64,000 nucleotides of DNA, taken from NCBI GenBank assembly GCA_013396755.1, contig VWZF01005764.1, positions 110,148 to 174,147 on the forward strand. Direction: 5' to 3'. Within the stretch, counting starts at the first letter, position 1. Each line of letters begins with the position of its first letter. The position numbers and the translations under genes are program-made. Below are positions 1 to 11,660 of this stretch, piece by piece. Source of the stretch: Sclerurus mexicanus. Taxonomy: Eukaryota; Chordata; Aves; Passeriformes; Furnariidae. The notes beneath the pieces are model-generated. The model was not told the origin of the DNA and did no database searches. It was given only the letters and a program-made list of their open reading frames with translations.

Positions 1-214
1 CGGGGCCGGGTGTCCCCCGTGTCCGCAGCACCCTCCGGGCTGCGGGCAGCGCTGCCCGCGAGTGGGGCCGTGAGCGGTGCCCGGGCTCGGCTCCGCGCCC
101 CGGCGCGGTGCGCCCGCTCTCCGGTGCAATGCAGCCGCGGGCGGAGAGGGGTTCCCTGCGCGCTGCCCCTCTTCCGTGGGGCTGCCTGGAGCTCCCTTNC
201 CCCCAGGGGCCCTG

Positions 215-289
215 GGGGGATGGCCGGTCCCCTGGGGATTCGGGGGCGATGGCCGGTCCCTCGGAGGTCCGGGGGGATTGGCTTTTCCC
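215..289 (+). repeat. GC-rich imperfect tandem repeat, period about 29
   Basis: The 13-mer GATGGCCGGTCCC occurs at 219-231 and again at 248-260, 29 bases apart. A decayed third unit follows (GGGGGGATTGG near 270). It lies inside the CpG island, just after the ambiguous base at 199. Such short minisatellites are common in avian CpG-island exons and are prone to slippage and to assembly error. Confidence 0.6.
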
Positions 290-374
290 CGGGCTCTCCT
301 TCTGCTCGCGGGGCTCCGCGGTGCTGGGCGAGCCCCCCGGGGCAGGGCGAGCTCCCCCTTTCCCCTCCAAGGAG
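220..374 (+). CDS. candidate first coding exon
   Basis: The ATG at 220 sits in a strong Kozak context and opens a frame running past the GTGCGT donor at 375. The block would encode about 51 residues rich in Gly, Pro, Arg and Ser and ends in phase 2. That phase fits the exon-like block at 1739-1776, which begins by completing a codon with one base. I do not recognise the peptide. It has low complexity and partly overlaps a 29-base tandem repeat, so it could equally be 5' untranslated sequence. An alternative ATG at 129 in another frame reaches the same donor in phase 0. Confidence 0.2.
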
Positions 375-480
375 GTGCGTTCCCCTCACCCGCGACTCCT
401 CCTGTCCCTCCCGTGGGGTCCTGAGGCAGCCCTGGCTGTTCGCTGCTGCCAGGTGTGCAAATGTGAAGAGAAAGAATTAA

Positions 481-1140
481 ATACTGGAGGCTTTGTAGGA
501 ACTTCCACTCTGGTGGTTTGTTTTTTTTTTTTTTTAAATAATTTTAGATTTTTCTTCTTGAAATACACTTTTTGAACCCCAAATACAGAGCTGAGCAGAT
601 CGACCTAGCTCATCCCGTTCCTTCCAGCAGCTTCTCGCATGGTCAAATGATTTGAAACAAAAAGAAACTAAGTTGGAGAGAGGGTTAATACGTCTGCAGC
701 TTTTGACAAAATATTTATCTTCTTCGTATTGATTTCTTCTCAATTTCAGCCCTCGGAGTGAAGCCCTTCTCTCTGGTTCTGATACATATTGTACAGTAAT
801 TCCATGGCGAAGGCAGGCTCCAGGAACGCTGCAGGAAAACAAGCTCTGGTGTCAGTTTAATATGACAGCATTGTACGACTTGCTGATTTAGATCAGCAAT
901 GTTTGAACCAGATAATATTTGCGTTATGGTTTGAATATGAAGATGGATGCAAGCGGAGAGTAGTAGGTCTGTGGCTGTTTGCAGTGTGTTGGTGAACTCT
1001 TTAACGCCAGAAGCCGTAAAACAGCTGTGTAATACTTGGGAATGTTTCAGGGCTGTTCATTGCTAAAGGCTGGCTTGGAAAGCAAACTATTTTCCAGACG
1101 GGCTTTTATGCATTTAGTTTTTGTACAGAGCTACCATGAG
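481..1140. other. CpG-island shore, no gene seen
   Basis: CpG density falls from island level to roughly two per 60 bases. A run of 15 T lies at 521-535. No convincing open frame or splice pair is visible. If the island is a plus-strand promoter, this is the start of intron 1. Confidence 0.5.
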
Positions 1141-1400
1141 CTCGGTGACTTGCTTGCTCTGTGTGCCTTGTTCTGAAGAGCAGCGGTACCTGGTGTGCGT
1201 GCGGCAGAGGGGTGCTGAGTGGAGCATCCTGATGAACGGGGACGCTCCACGCTCTGATCCCATACATCAGAGATGCCCGAGGCAGGAAAGCTGCAGGGAG
1301 GATCTCGGTGGACTATAACAGGACATTGGTGCTGACAACATCCAATGGCAAATCATCGGAATTTGTGTTGGCGGGGAATCCCGGCCAGATATTAACCATT
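1141..1400 (+). other. secondary CpG cluster with a short Kozak-started frame
   Basis: I count 12 CpG in 260 bases, against two in the next 240 or so. A pyrimidine-rich acceptor-like TTTTTGTACAG ends at about 1128. Shortly after, an ATG at 1136 in ACCATGA context opens 60 codons ending at 1318. A second frame, shifted by one, is open from about 1237 to the TAG at about 1402. It contains an unusually protein-like stretch including RISVDYNRTLVLTTSNGKSS. No good splice donor closes either frame. The block could be an alternative first or second exon, a decayed coding fragment with a frameshift, or simply the outer part of the CpG island. I do not recognise the peptides. Confidence 0.25.
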
Positions 1401-1738
1401 TAGTGTCTACCACAAATGTTTTGGTACCTTTTCATAGCATTTCCTAGAGAGGATTACAGAACTAAGGTGTTTGTTGTTTTGGTGGTAATTTGCAAGCATC
1501 TTTCTTCCCTCTGCTTCTTATCGAGTTCCCTTGAAATGAAAGAGAGGTCACTATTTATTTTCTCCCCTGCAAATCACTTTACTTTGTGAGGAATCATAAA
1601 GGCTATTCTTTTCTTTGTTCAGCAACAATAAATGCACCATGTAGAAAATAAGTCTTTGCGGTATTCCTTTGTTAGGAGGGTTGTAATAGGTTTTCACTGT
1701 TTAAGTAGGTATTTTTGTTGCTGTTTCTTTGGTTGCAG

Positions 1739-1868
1739 AAAGAGAAAGGAGTCATTCTGGCACAAAAAATATGTGGGTAAGGTTTTCCTCTTTCTGAAGT
1801 GTTTAGTGCATTTCTCTGTGGGCTTGTCACTGGTAATTGCATTGCTTAATAAATCAAACCAAGACAAG
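1739..1868 (+). CDS. candidate exon with two possible donors
   Basis: A long pyrimidine-rich tract (T-rich from about 1710) ends in GGTTGCAG, a near-ideal 3' splice site, so the exon would start at 1739. Two good donors follow. TGG followed by GTAAGG would end the exon at 1776 (38 bases). AAG followed by GTAAGA would end it at 1868 (130 bases). The frame is open throughout, starting with one base that completes a codon. The short form is lysine-rich (RKRKESFWHKKYV) and ends in phase 1, which matches the next block at 3014. The long form adds a hydrophobic stretch of about 20 residues. The family is not recognised. Chance occurrence is quite possible given the small size. Confidence 0.22.
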
Positions 1869-3013
1869 GTAAGAGAGGTTGTTTCCATGGGGTCTGTTTG
1901 CTCATTAATCTAAATTCACAGTACCAAAAATGAGTAAGACATAAATATTAGCATTAGGGGGATATCCTTACTACCTGATTTCTCAGTGCTTTGCCAAGAG
2001 AAGGTAAATGTTTTGGTTTCTTGTTTGTGAAGGAAGAAGTACACATTTGTGCAGTTCTTAGCTGTTGCTGTTACAATTCTGTCGTCTAAAGAATGACAAT
2101 TGCTGCCATTTTCTTAGACTAGATACATAAATGAAGGTAATTTTCTTGGGGCTAGATTAGCTCTTTGGTAATGAATCAAATTGTTGCTGACCTGGTAACT
2201 GCCTAAATGGGTTTTGGATTTTGAGTCTTCATAGTTCTGAGCTGAGAGTTGATTTTGCACGTAACTATCTCCTGCTTGCAAGAAAAATTATACTGGGAGC
2301 TTTTCCTTATGAACTATTCAAATACTACTTCAGATATTTTTAAAGGTACAGGGAAGACTGGCTTTGTCTGTTAAAGATTTTACAGAGGAAGGTATGTTGT
2401 GCACGTAGAGAAATACGGAACGTACAGGAGAGGGCCCTCCAAGACTTTATTTAGTCCTGTGGCTTTTATGAAGATGACACTTCTTACATTTTAATTATCC
2501 CTTATTTTCTGTGGCGTTTTAAAATATGCTTTAAGTTACGGGAAGTTGCTAATGGAGTCCTTGCAGATAAAGAATGTCAAGAGAGCCTTCCCAGGCTGGA
2601 AGAGCTGAGCTTGCTGTTTGCTTCTGGGGGGAGAACTCCAGGGAAAGCTTTACTATCTGTTTGCAGGTTTGTGCTTAGCAGGGCCTGGACCCGGCTTGCA
2701 AAAGTCGTCAAGCAGTCCCAGGAGCCTCTGTGCTGGCAGGCAGAGTGAGGGGCTTCTTCAAGTTGGGAGGGAAGAAGAGGCATCACAGGAGGAAGGGATT
2801 TCAGTACATTCAGTAAAAGAAAGGAACACAATGTGAGGGTGACTGGAATTCCCTCAGTCTTACTGGGGTGTTTGCAATGCCTGCAAAGCTGGTATTCAGG
2901 TTGGGGATGTTGCTCTGCTTGGAGGAGCAGGGAGGTTTTTTTTTATCTCTGTATCTGAGTTTGGATTTCTGTTACTGCTTTCTCATCCCCTATTTCCTCT
3001 CCTTTTTGTCTAG

Positions 3014-3081
3014 GAAATGGAGATGAAAGGGTTTCTGATTCTGTTCAGAAAATGGATGTCTTAGAGCAGAGAGGAACTTCT
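3014..3081 (+). CDS. candidate 68-base exon
   Basis: The upstream tract (about 2978-3013) is almost pure pyrimidine and ends TTTTTGTCTAG, one of the strongest acceptor signals in the window. The block ends with CT followed by GTGAGT, a consensus donor. Only one of three frames is open. It starts with two bases completing a codon and then reads 22 codons including NGDERVSDSVQKMDVLEQRG, ending in phase 0. The entry phase matches the exit phase of the 1739-1776 block. No family is recognised. Confidence 0.22.
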
Positions 3082-6000
3082 GTGAGTCAAGCACAGAGAT
3101 GTCATGTCCTTCACCCATTCCACCCACATCTGCACTGGGAATCTTTGTGGAACAAATAGGTCCTGGTTGGTACCATGTAAACCACCTTTAGATTTCAGGA
3201 AAGTGATGGTTTCACTCCCAGTTTCTGGGACTTTGCAGGGACAAATGTTGGCTGTACTGTTATCAAGTTCTGCAAATTTAATAGTTGAGGTTTGTTTCCA
3301 ATTATAGAAAAGACAGCTAACAGTAAAGGACTCTATACATCTTATCATCAGTGTTCAAGGACTAACATGCTTAGAGTTTTCTGAAATAAAATGTTATTTA
3401 AGTTGGCTCTAATTTCAATGTTCAAGTTTCATGGTTAAATTAAAGAAATGGCTTCAAACTATTAATCTCAACTGTCCTTGGAAAAAATGCTTATCATTTG
3501 GTTGCTTCTTTTCAGCAGCCAAATGAACATGTGGCACAATGTGCTCTGAAGCCTAAGGGTTTAGTAATAACACTGTACTTTAGCTAATATATAAGCTTAA
3601 TCTGAGAAATTATGAAAAAATGAGCCTGATTTTTTTTGCCTGAGTTACTTCCATTTTAAAGATCAGAGTTGCTCCTGTGTGTTAATGAAATAGTAATTAT
3701 TTATGTTTACATGCCATGTTCCTTAAAGTTTAATTCTGAACAACAATTCTTAAGTATTTTATGATGTGGAATCTCATCAGAGAAATGCTTTTAAAATATG
3801 GAGTCATATGGGGATGCAGATATGCACGAAATGGTTAATTTATGGGTTATATATCCCTTTTGGGGGCTGCTTGCTGCTTTAGGTGTCTAAATAACTTTAT
3901 GAAGTTTTCCCTTCTTTGTGAGGTAAAACTACTGTCAGGATTTCTTCCAAGTGAAAACTGTGGATCTGCATAGTAAAAATTGTGTATCTGCATCGTCTTG
4001 TGCCAGGCTGATGAGAATGTAACTTGGTTGATTGCCAGATACTCCATGGTGGAACTGGGCTCTATCAGTTTTGTGGAGACATGCAGGGGTTGAAAGCAAG
4101 GAAGGGAAGGAAAATGTACATTAATGCATCCTTTCATATTAAACAGAAACACCTTGAGTGTGGCTAACTGGAGGTGTCCAACTAGAGAATAACGTTTGAT
4201 GAAAGCAACTAGTTTTCAATTATGTGTGTCAATAAAAAAAATCACAGAAAAATGATTCTTGACTGCTGTTATTTTTGCCATTACTCAATATTTTGTGGTA
4301 GTGCTGATGATTATGTTGTAGGCTACATGTTACTTGCCCTGGGGCAACTCAAGCTGGCTTCCTTCTCTTAATGCTGCTATCAGGTCGCACAGCTCTGCAA
4401 TGGGATCTCACCCCAATTCAGTGAGGACTCTTAGATGAACCTGGGCTAGGTTGATCCTGTCTCCAAATGCTTGCCTTTTATTGTACAGTCATCTTCTTGA
4501 GGCACAGCTGCCAGGACACAGCAGATTCTTGCTTTATGCCTGGAGCTGTCACATATTTGTGGCCTAAGCAGAATCTCTTCCCACCCTGAAAGTGAACAGA
4601 TGAACGAGGGTGCAGATTGCAAGCACAGCAGTGATGACACTGAGATACTCCATGGATATTGCTCTTCTTGTTTCATTTTTCCTTTTCCCTGATTACTACT
4701 GGGAAGCTGGAGGAAACAGTGATGGGAATAAATTCCCCACCTGTCTGGAGAAGGAGGGAAGACACAGGGCAGTAGGGAAGCTAAAAAGTTCATATAGTCA
4801 CTATAAGGAATGTTTTTACTACACTGACTGTCTCACCTTACAGCAATTTGAATTAGTCTTCAAGTGAACTATGGTTAAAGTAAAATCAGTTGGTTCATGG
4901 TCTTTTTCTTTTTTTAATGTGGTTTTATTATGCATCTCTAAGTTTTCTTGGGAGTTGAAGTACTAGTGTTCTTAATTATCAAGTCATTTGAATAATGATG
5001 AACCATTTTCTAGAACTTAAAACTTGACCGCATTATGCACCTGCCAGCTGTACTGACACATAAAATCTCAATTGATGTGGGTGTTGCAGTTCTTCTTCTC
5101 ATAAATGCTGCAGTGATGCCCAATACATGTTTATCCTGCGCAGTGCCTGCTTTGAGGGACTTTGCATTCATAGCATGGAGGCCTTTCTAAAGAAGATCTA
5201 GGTGTTTTGAGACTTGGATGCTTAGCTTAGGAAAGCTGCTTTGAAAAATCCTTTTCTGTGCTTGTAGCAATGTAATGAATGAGACCCTGAGCCCCGAAGA
5301 GCTGCACTGGTATTTAGGAGCAAAATGTGGGATGTTATTTGGTCTTATGGCAGCTGTTTTGTTCTCTTTTTTTTTTTTTTGGTGTGGACGTATATTTATA
5401 TAAACCTCAGTTCAGTGAGCCTCAGCATGACACTTCTGTCTGTCCATCCCTTCCTACTCTCCCACCCTCTGGAAACTCCAAGCTGAGACAAGAAAGATTA
5501 CTAGTAGCTTTCAAACAAGTAAGTAGAGATCTACATTGCCATCACAAGTGAGTTTAGGGATTAAATTTTCCATAGACTTTCATTGGCATTTAGATTCCTA
5601 AGGTGCTTTTAGACTTTTGGAGATTATGGTATAGATTTAGTGCAGTCAAAGTAGAAATGAGGGATTGTGCAGCATGACTGTCTCTTAAACATTGCACCCA
5701 TTCACTAGGAAGGCAGAGAGAGCCAGCTGAATGTCTCTACTTGTTGGCCTCCATGCTACTTCTAGCTAGTTGAATTATTATTCTTAAAGTGCAGTAGCTT
5801 CTGTATTTTGTATTTAAATCCATCCTTAAAATACAACTAAAATTTGCCTGTTGACAGCAGTTGCATCATATTTTAATTGGTGAGAATTGCTAATGGAGTG
5901 TTCAGGTTCTAAAATTAGTTGTTTATTTTTCCTTCTTTGCCCAAGGGTTTTGCATCAATTATATGGCTTCTGTATAACTGTTTGTGTTGCAAAGCGACAC

Positions 6001-8246
6001 CTTTGTACAGTTTTAGCTATTTAAGTAAGTGTTAAAAGTTTGTGCTCAGCGACAGCAGTTTCAGAAACTGACTTTTTAAATTGTTTCTTACTACATTGTT
6101 TATGCATTGCAAAGCGCTTCCCTTCTGTTTACTGTGAATTAATTCATTGTTATATTTGCAAACTGGGGATGCAAAATGTGCCAATTCTATAATGTCTTTT
6201 CTTGGTGTAATGGCAGGTCCTTGGCTCTTGCACATTGTCATGGCATGACTGATGCTGCTGTTGCTGTGGCAGCTTTTGTCAGGTGAGAATTTGCACCATA
6301 ACCCTCATCGTGACTTTATTCTGGAATGCAACTCTGTGTGTTCTTTTCAGTATTTCCATAGGGTGGCTTTGTGTCAAAGGTGTACAGTTTTAATACTGTC
6401 TTTATGCTTCTTGTGGAGTTTTTCTTTTACACTCTGGTGAAATGCAAACCCATTTCTTAGGATGATGGTCCCTGTGGTCAAGCAGAGATGTCCTGTCCAT
6501 CCATTAAAACTCTGGCTTTCTGGAGGATGCTTATTATATGTATCAGTCCTTGGAATTGTTCTGTTGTGTTGTATGTAGTTTTTTGAGCAAAACTGTGGCG
6601 GTTGCAAAGGTTATTTGTGAGCTTTCCTGTCAACAGCTGTGAGTTGTCTCTTTTAAATCAACTATTTATTTGTTTGATGCCTATTTTGAAATGATACCCA
6701 GCTTCTTTTCTTAAATAAAGTAGTTACCAAAATAAATGAGCCATCAAAAAGAAGTGGTTGTTCAAATTATTGAAGATCAAACTGTAAATATACAATCACT
6801 TTAACAACTACCTTTTATCTGTTTCACTTTTTTCTACTAGTTTAAAGAGGCCTCTGGTGTTTTGTTACTATGAGAATACATTACAATAAAACCATGACAC
6901 AATGTCCTGATTAACTCAGTGACCTGAACTCCACAAGCCCTTTGCCACCAGATTTTATCTGGTTCTTGAATAATTTTTGTAGCAGTCTTTCTTTTTTGGT
7001 GTATTTTCCAGTTGTTTTGGTTTTTTTTTCCCCCCAATCTTTTCTTTAGAAAGGTGCACACCAGAACTGAACACTGGTCTTATTCAGATTATATATGTGC
7101 AATGCTATTGCCTTTTCTGTTTGTCCAAGGATTTTCAGTGGCCTATTTTTGTGCCACAGCAAGGAAGCTCATGTTGATTGTTTGCCTAGTATGACTTCTG
7201 GATCATTACTGGAGTCAGTGCTGAACAAAATACTCTGCTGTTCAGTGGATGTGGCCTAAAATAAACTCTTTGAATGTGTCTTCTTTCCTTTTTTTTTTTT
7301 CTTAAATGTGACTTGAATGCTGCTATAATGGCAATTTTAGAAATAGAAGGAAAGGCTTAAGTCATCTGCAGTGTTGGTGTCTCAGATGCATCATTTCTTG
7401 TGGTTTTGTTTGTTTCCTTTTTTAGCCCCGCAGTTTTGAAGGCAGTAGCAGCCAGCGCATCCCGTAGCAGTGCAGGTGCCTGCTGTGGGGTTACCTAAAG
7501 TGGGTAATTTTAGGGGTTGACTTCTGTTAAGTGCTATACCCTGAAAGCTTCACACATTTCCAGACCCTGCCTGTGACCTGGCCACAGTTATTGCCCTTGT
7601 GTGGTAACACTGTGACTGTCAGATGAGGTTCTTCAGAACCTGGAGTGGGGATTACAACTTGGATGTAACCCCAAGGAGGCCGTAGATTCCTCAGCCTTCT
7701 GAGGGTCTTTTTCACCTTTCATACCCTCGCCTTGTTACTGTTACTCATGCTGCTGGCTTTGATAGACAGTGTTTCTTTTCTGCTGCTGGATATTGACGTG
7801 GTTTGGAGAATTTAGATGTGCCCTGTTACTGTGGCCTCCCTTGGATACTTTTAGCTTTTCACTTTCATCCTGTCTGTTTTGGGCAAATCAGCACCATGCA
7901 ACAATTGAGGGAAACAGTCCCTTCTGCCCCAGCTCTGGGAAGAGGCTGGCGTCTGTGAAGGTAGGTGAGAAAGTGGAGAGACCCTTATGGCTAAAGGAGA
8001 GAGGTAGTCCAGTCTTTCAGATATAAAAGCCTTCACAAAAACCACAGAGAAGGACCCGATCCATACCTATCCGGTAATACTGCCTCAAGTTCTGGCATGC
8101 TGAAAGGATCATAAGTCATGCTTGATCGATACTGATGCTTCTGGTGTGCCTGAGGACAGAGCCAGGCAGGCCCTGGCAGTGTGTGCTGTCTGGAGAGCAG
8201 AGAGGAGTGACCAGGCAGTCTGCCAGGAAGCTTTTAATTAGCCCTT

Positions 8247-8305
8247 AACAGGATGGACTGGGTGGCCATCACCAAAATCCCTTCCAGCGTTGTTCTGTGC
8301 TGCAC
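8247..8305 (+). mobile_element. CR1 LINE 3' end fragment (short, decayed)
   Basis: The order of words GGATGGACTGGGTGG, then CCCTTCCAGCG, then TTCTGTG matches the terminal part of the CR1 3' untranslated region in sense orientation. There, a GGACTAGATGAyC-like block is followed by CCCTTCCAACC and the ATTCTRTG terminal repeat. The fragment is 5'-truncated, as nearly all CR1 copies are. It is short, so the assignment is moderate. Confidence 0.5.
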
Positions 8306-10863
8306 ATACTCTTGCTGTGCACTCTCAGCCCCTTGCTGCCCCTGCTCCGTGTCCCTGCTGGCTCTGGGGACTGGAGGAGCAGAGTGGATCTGGAGCTGTT
8401 GCAGCCTGGGAGAATCGTGGTCCAGGAGCCTCCCCTGTGCACGCACGGGCAGCGTGTGGAGCCTGGTGTTGTTACTTGCTGGAGCGTGAAGCCTGCAAGT
8501 AATGGTAATACGAATGTATTTCAATTTGTAACCTGGTCTTCTGTATCAAGATTGGACTCCTTCTATTCTGTTGCACATGTGCATCACTTGGGGAAACATG
8601 CTGATAGTACTTAACATTTAATTGCTTCTCTTGATTTTATTTGTAAATTAGAATCTAGAGGATCTGTAAGGAAAAAAACAGTGGAGCTTAATTGGACAGC
8701 ATTTTAGAGTAGCTAAAGAAAAAAGACGTGTGGCTCTCCAGCTTTTGGAGCTGAGACAAGTGCAAACTTACTTATTGATCCATACATATGATATCATATT
8801 TTAACTACAGTCTAAACTGGAGGTCATCTCTATACTAGATTGCTTAAGAATCTGTCTATCTTATCACATCTTGTACTCATTTATAGTTGTTTCCATTTCT
8901 GGCTTTGTTGGAGCGACAGCTAGTGTTTCAACCTAAATTAAAATCAATAAGAAGCAATTTCGTTTGTTTTTTAACTACTAGAGCAGACTTTTTTTTTTTT
9001 TAAGTCTCTCTGTGTTCAACTAAGTCACTTGGTTCTTTCCATCAAGATAATTGCCAGACCTCATTAATTCATAATTTTTGCATATGTAGGAATTGGTTTA
9101 TTTTCCAGTGTACCTGACAAAGTGTCAAATACGATTTAAAAATAAGTGATTATTTTAAGTTTTCACTGAACAATTAAATGCAGTAAAGAATGCTTGGCAG
9201 TTAAAAGTAGTTTAACAATATCTTGGGGCCTGTGACGAATCCTGAGACCCAGGAGTCCTGCGCGGGCAGAGTAGCACAGGCTTCCCCTGGCACACTGAAG
9301 CAGTGTTCTGCAGGGATGAGTTCCAGTGGAAAAAGCAGAGTCTGGGTCTCTGTGCCTTCAGTCTTTGGCTTGGATGTTTCTGCATTATACCAATTCATGT
9401 AAGAAGCTGTTGTCGTGCTGTCAGCTGGCTTTTACCCCACAGCCAGCAGTTTGCCAGCAATAACAATTAACCTGAGGCGAATTCAACACGGAATTCAGAC
9501 TGCAGCAGTGTTGGTGCTTCCCAGGTAAGGCAGTGGTGAGCCATAACACAACATTAGGGTCAGTATCTGAAGGCAGTATCTGATGAAGTGTCCAAAAGAG
9601 GATGTATTGGTGCTCTGGTGAGTTGATCACAGGGTGCACGAAATCATCCTCAGTAGTTTGCAGGACAGGCTTCCCAAACGGACAGCAGTGGACACAGTAC
9701 TGTGGGATGGTTGCCCTCTGTGTTTATAAAGCTTATGAAGGCCCAGTTCTCAGTGGCAAGGCTTCCTGTCACTCATGAGGGTATCTGGTTGGAAGAAATA
9801 ATTTGTGTCTTAAGAAATAGCATTTCCAGAAAGGATGGACCAGATGCTGTGGTGGAAAATCCGGCTTTTGCATGGAAGTGTTAGGTAGGGTGTTTGCTCC
9901 ACCTCTTCTGGGTGGAGTTCAGCATCTGGCAGTGTTGGGTCATGTCTATATGAGCATTCATGTTCTTGTGCACCTTGTTTTAAATTCTGCCAGGTGAAAC
10001 TTGAGTCTGTGGAAACATGAATGCCAGTATTTTTATCAGGTCGTTCTTTGGGTTGCTGTGATCTCAGTGCTTTTCATAATTCCAGAAGTGTTTAAGGATT
10101 CTTGGAATTCTTAATTCTGAATAAAAGAACCTTTTGGATGGTCTAAATCTCATTTCCTGTTTAACTTTCCTTTGAAGTGCCTGAGTGCTATGAGCCACAT
10201 GTTACTTTAATTTCATGAGTTCGGTTTTCTCTCACCTTTTCTTTTGCTTCCAATTACTTTGGTTCAGATATGTTTGTGAATCAAGGAAGAGAGCAAACCA
10301 AGGGCAAAAAGAGGCGGATCTGGCTACTCTGATAATCAAAGCAAGTGACTGTTCTCTTAAGTAAACTGCTAAAGCAGTGTTTTGTAGGAACAAAACATAA
10401 TTAGTAAGTAGATGACATGATGAAAAACACATTTCCTTCACCCTTGAAGGTGATGGAAGAGTTGTGTGTAAATTTCTTGAATGTGATATCAAAACAGAAA
10501 ACAATTTCTTTGTAACTAATTACTTAAAACCACACAGGAATTCATGTTTATGTGCCAAGAAGCCAGCTGTGTTTAAAAATGAGCAGAGCTGGTATAGAGT
10601 GATCCAGGCATGTGAAGTAAAGGTGACTTGCCCACGTGGTAGTGACACCTATGTTAAGTGAATCCCAAGCCATAGTTTCAGAAGTGAAACATCACGGCAC
10701 AAACAGATTCTCTGTCAAAAAGGTAATTAATACTTCACGTCAAACACTATCTGCATGTATTGTTTTCTCTGTTTAATGTTATTAAGCAGTGTGACCTTCA
10801 CTCTTTCAAGGTGAAAAGCAACTTAGGAAGAAAATGAACTTTTATCATTGGACCTGAGGAATC

Positions 10864-11016
10864 TCATAGTTTCCCACTAGTCTTGTTTATACCATCATGC
10901 TTTACAGTTTTGATTGCTATCTTCATCAATGACTCTTCATTTTTGCAGTTTGAGATTGTATTCCCGTATCCACTCCTGTGCTTGGGAGACATCATCAGGC
11001 ATTTTGGGTGCAGTGC
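10864..11016 (-). CDS. candidate terminal coding exon
   Basis: Read on the minus strand, ATCTGTCTCTGCAG (ending at 11017) is a good acceptor. In phase 0 the exon reads 50 codons to a TGA at 10866-10864, basic and hydrophilic, ending DGINKTSGKL. In phase 1 it instead reads 25 codons to a TGA at 10939-10937, ending QEWIREYNLKLQK, which is also protein-like. The upstream block at 11660-11611 can exit in either matching phase. The 12842-12794 block is compatible only with the longer, phase-0 reading. An ATTAAA hexamer on the minus strand lies near 10773. No family is recognised. Confidence 0.2.
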   Translation of the reverse strand, partial: ALHPKCLMMSPKHRSGYGNTISNCKNEESLMKIAIKTVKHDGINKTSGKL

Positions 11017-11610
11017 CTGCAGAGACAGATGATGTTTGTAAGATGCACACTGTCAAAGAGTAACAACTCTAGCTTGTCTCATTTGCACTCTATTAGTAAC
11101 AAGTTCACTTGCTAAGAAGCTGAAGATCAGAGTGGAATTATTAATGTGCGTGACAGTTGTGCTTTCAGTTGAACAGAGGCTACGAGCACCCACTGTAACA
11201 AAGCAGTGTTCTCTTTCTTTGCAAACCCAGGTGTTTCTTAACTACATACACTGCGTATGAGACACAGGCCTTGCAGTTTGATTTGCAAACTGTCAGTTTT
11301 ATTCTTTGGAAATGAGGTTGAAGCTTGTGGGCCTGTGTTCTTGGTCAGCTGGAGATGAAGTACGTGGTTTTGGTGAACACCATTTCTGTTACCACTGACA
11401 GTCTGGGCCATGCAATACTGAGTGAAATAAAGGATCAAAGCCAGTGGTCATGTCCTGTCTGCCCTGCAAAGCTGATGAACTGTCCAGTGCTTCCCTCAAT
11501 GCCTTTCAGTTACTTCTGCTGTGATTGATACAAGCAGCATCAACTAAAATTGGACCTTTCTACCTGCCCTTGCTGTCCTTACACCTGTGCTGTATGAGAA
11601 ATCTGCTTAC

Positions 11611-11660
11611 CTGTTTGTGCTTTGTTATGTGACTCTGCTGTCCTGCCTCCCAGGATGACA
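11611..11660 (-). CDS. candidate 50-base exon
   Basis: On the minus strand the block is bounded by an acceptor CACCACTGCAG (ending 11661) and a strong donor, AAACAG followed by GTAAGC (11611/11610). Two frames are open. One (SSWEAGQQSHITKHKQ) enters with two bases and leaves in phase 0, fitting both the 12842-12794 block before it and the longer reading of the 11016-10864 block after it. The other (VILGGRTAESHNKAQT) leaves in phase 1. It is short enough to be fortuitous. Confidence 0.18.

Larger units (their letters stand above)
1..480 (+). promoter_or_regulatory. CpG island, probable promoter and first exon
   Basis: This block is strongly GC-rich and crowded with CpG, unlike the AT-leaning DNA that follows from about 480. 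That is the usual signature of a vertebrate CpG-island promoter with a GC-rich first exon. No TATA box is visible, which is normal for this class. Candidate start codons on the plus strand are at 129 (G at -3) and at 220, which has G at -3 and G at +4 and so the better Kozak context. A plausible splice donor, GGAG followed by GTGCGT, lies at 374/375, and a weaker one, CAG followed by GTGTGC, at 452/453. Frames are open through the island in all three plus phases, as expected from GC content alone, so openness is not evidence of coding. The window edge cuts the island, so the start site and even the transcribed strand are unknown. Base 199 is an N. Confidence 0.7.
1401..8246. other. intron-like or intergenic DNA
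   Basis: AT-leaning, CpG-poor DNA with only short random frames. Besides the two exon-like blocks listed separately (1739-1868, 3014-3081), an acceptor-like signal TCTGTGCTTGTAG at about 5267 precedes a 44-codon open stretch. That stretch runs through a 14-base T run (5367-5380) into a stop and has no donor. No repeat family, RNA gene or gene is otherwise recognised. Confidence 0.5.

Noticed and set aside
5268..5400. Acceptor-like signal followed by a 44-codon open stretch with hydrophobic character
   Set aside because: The frame runs through a 14-base T run into a stop and has no donor. The hydrophobicity comes from poly-T.
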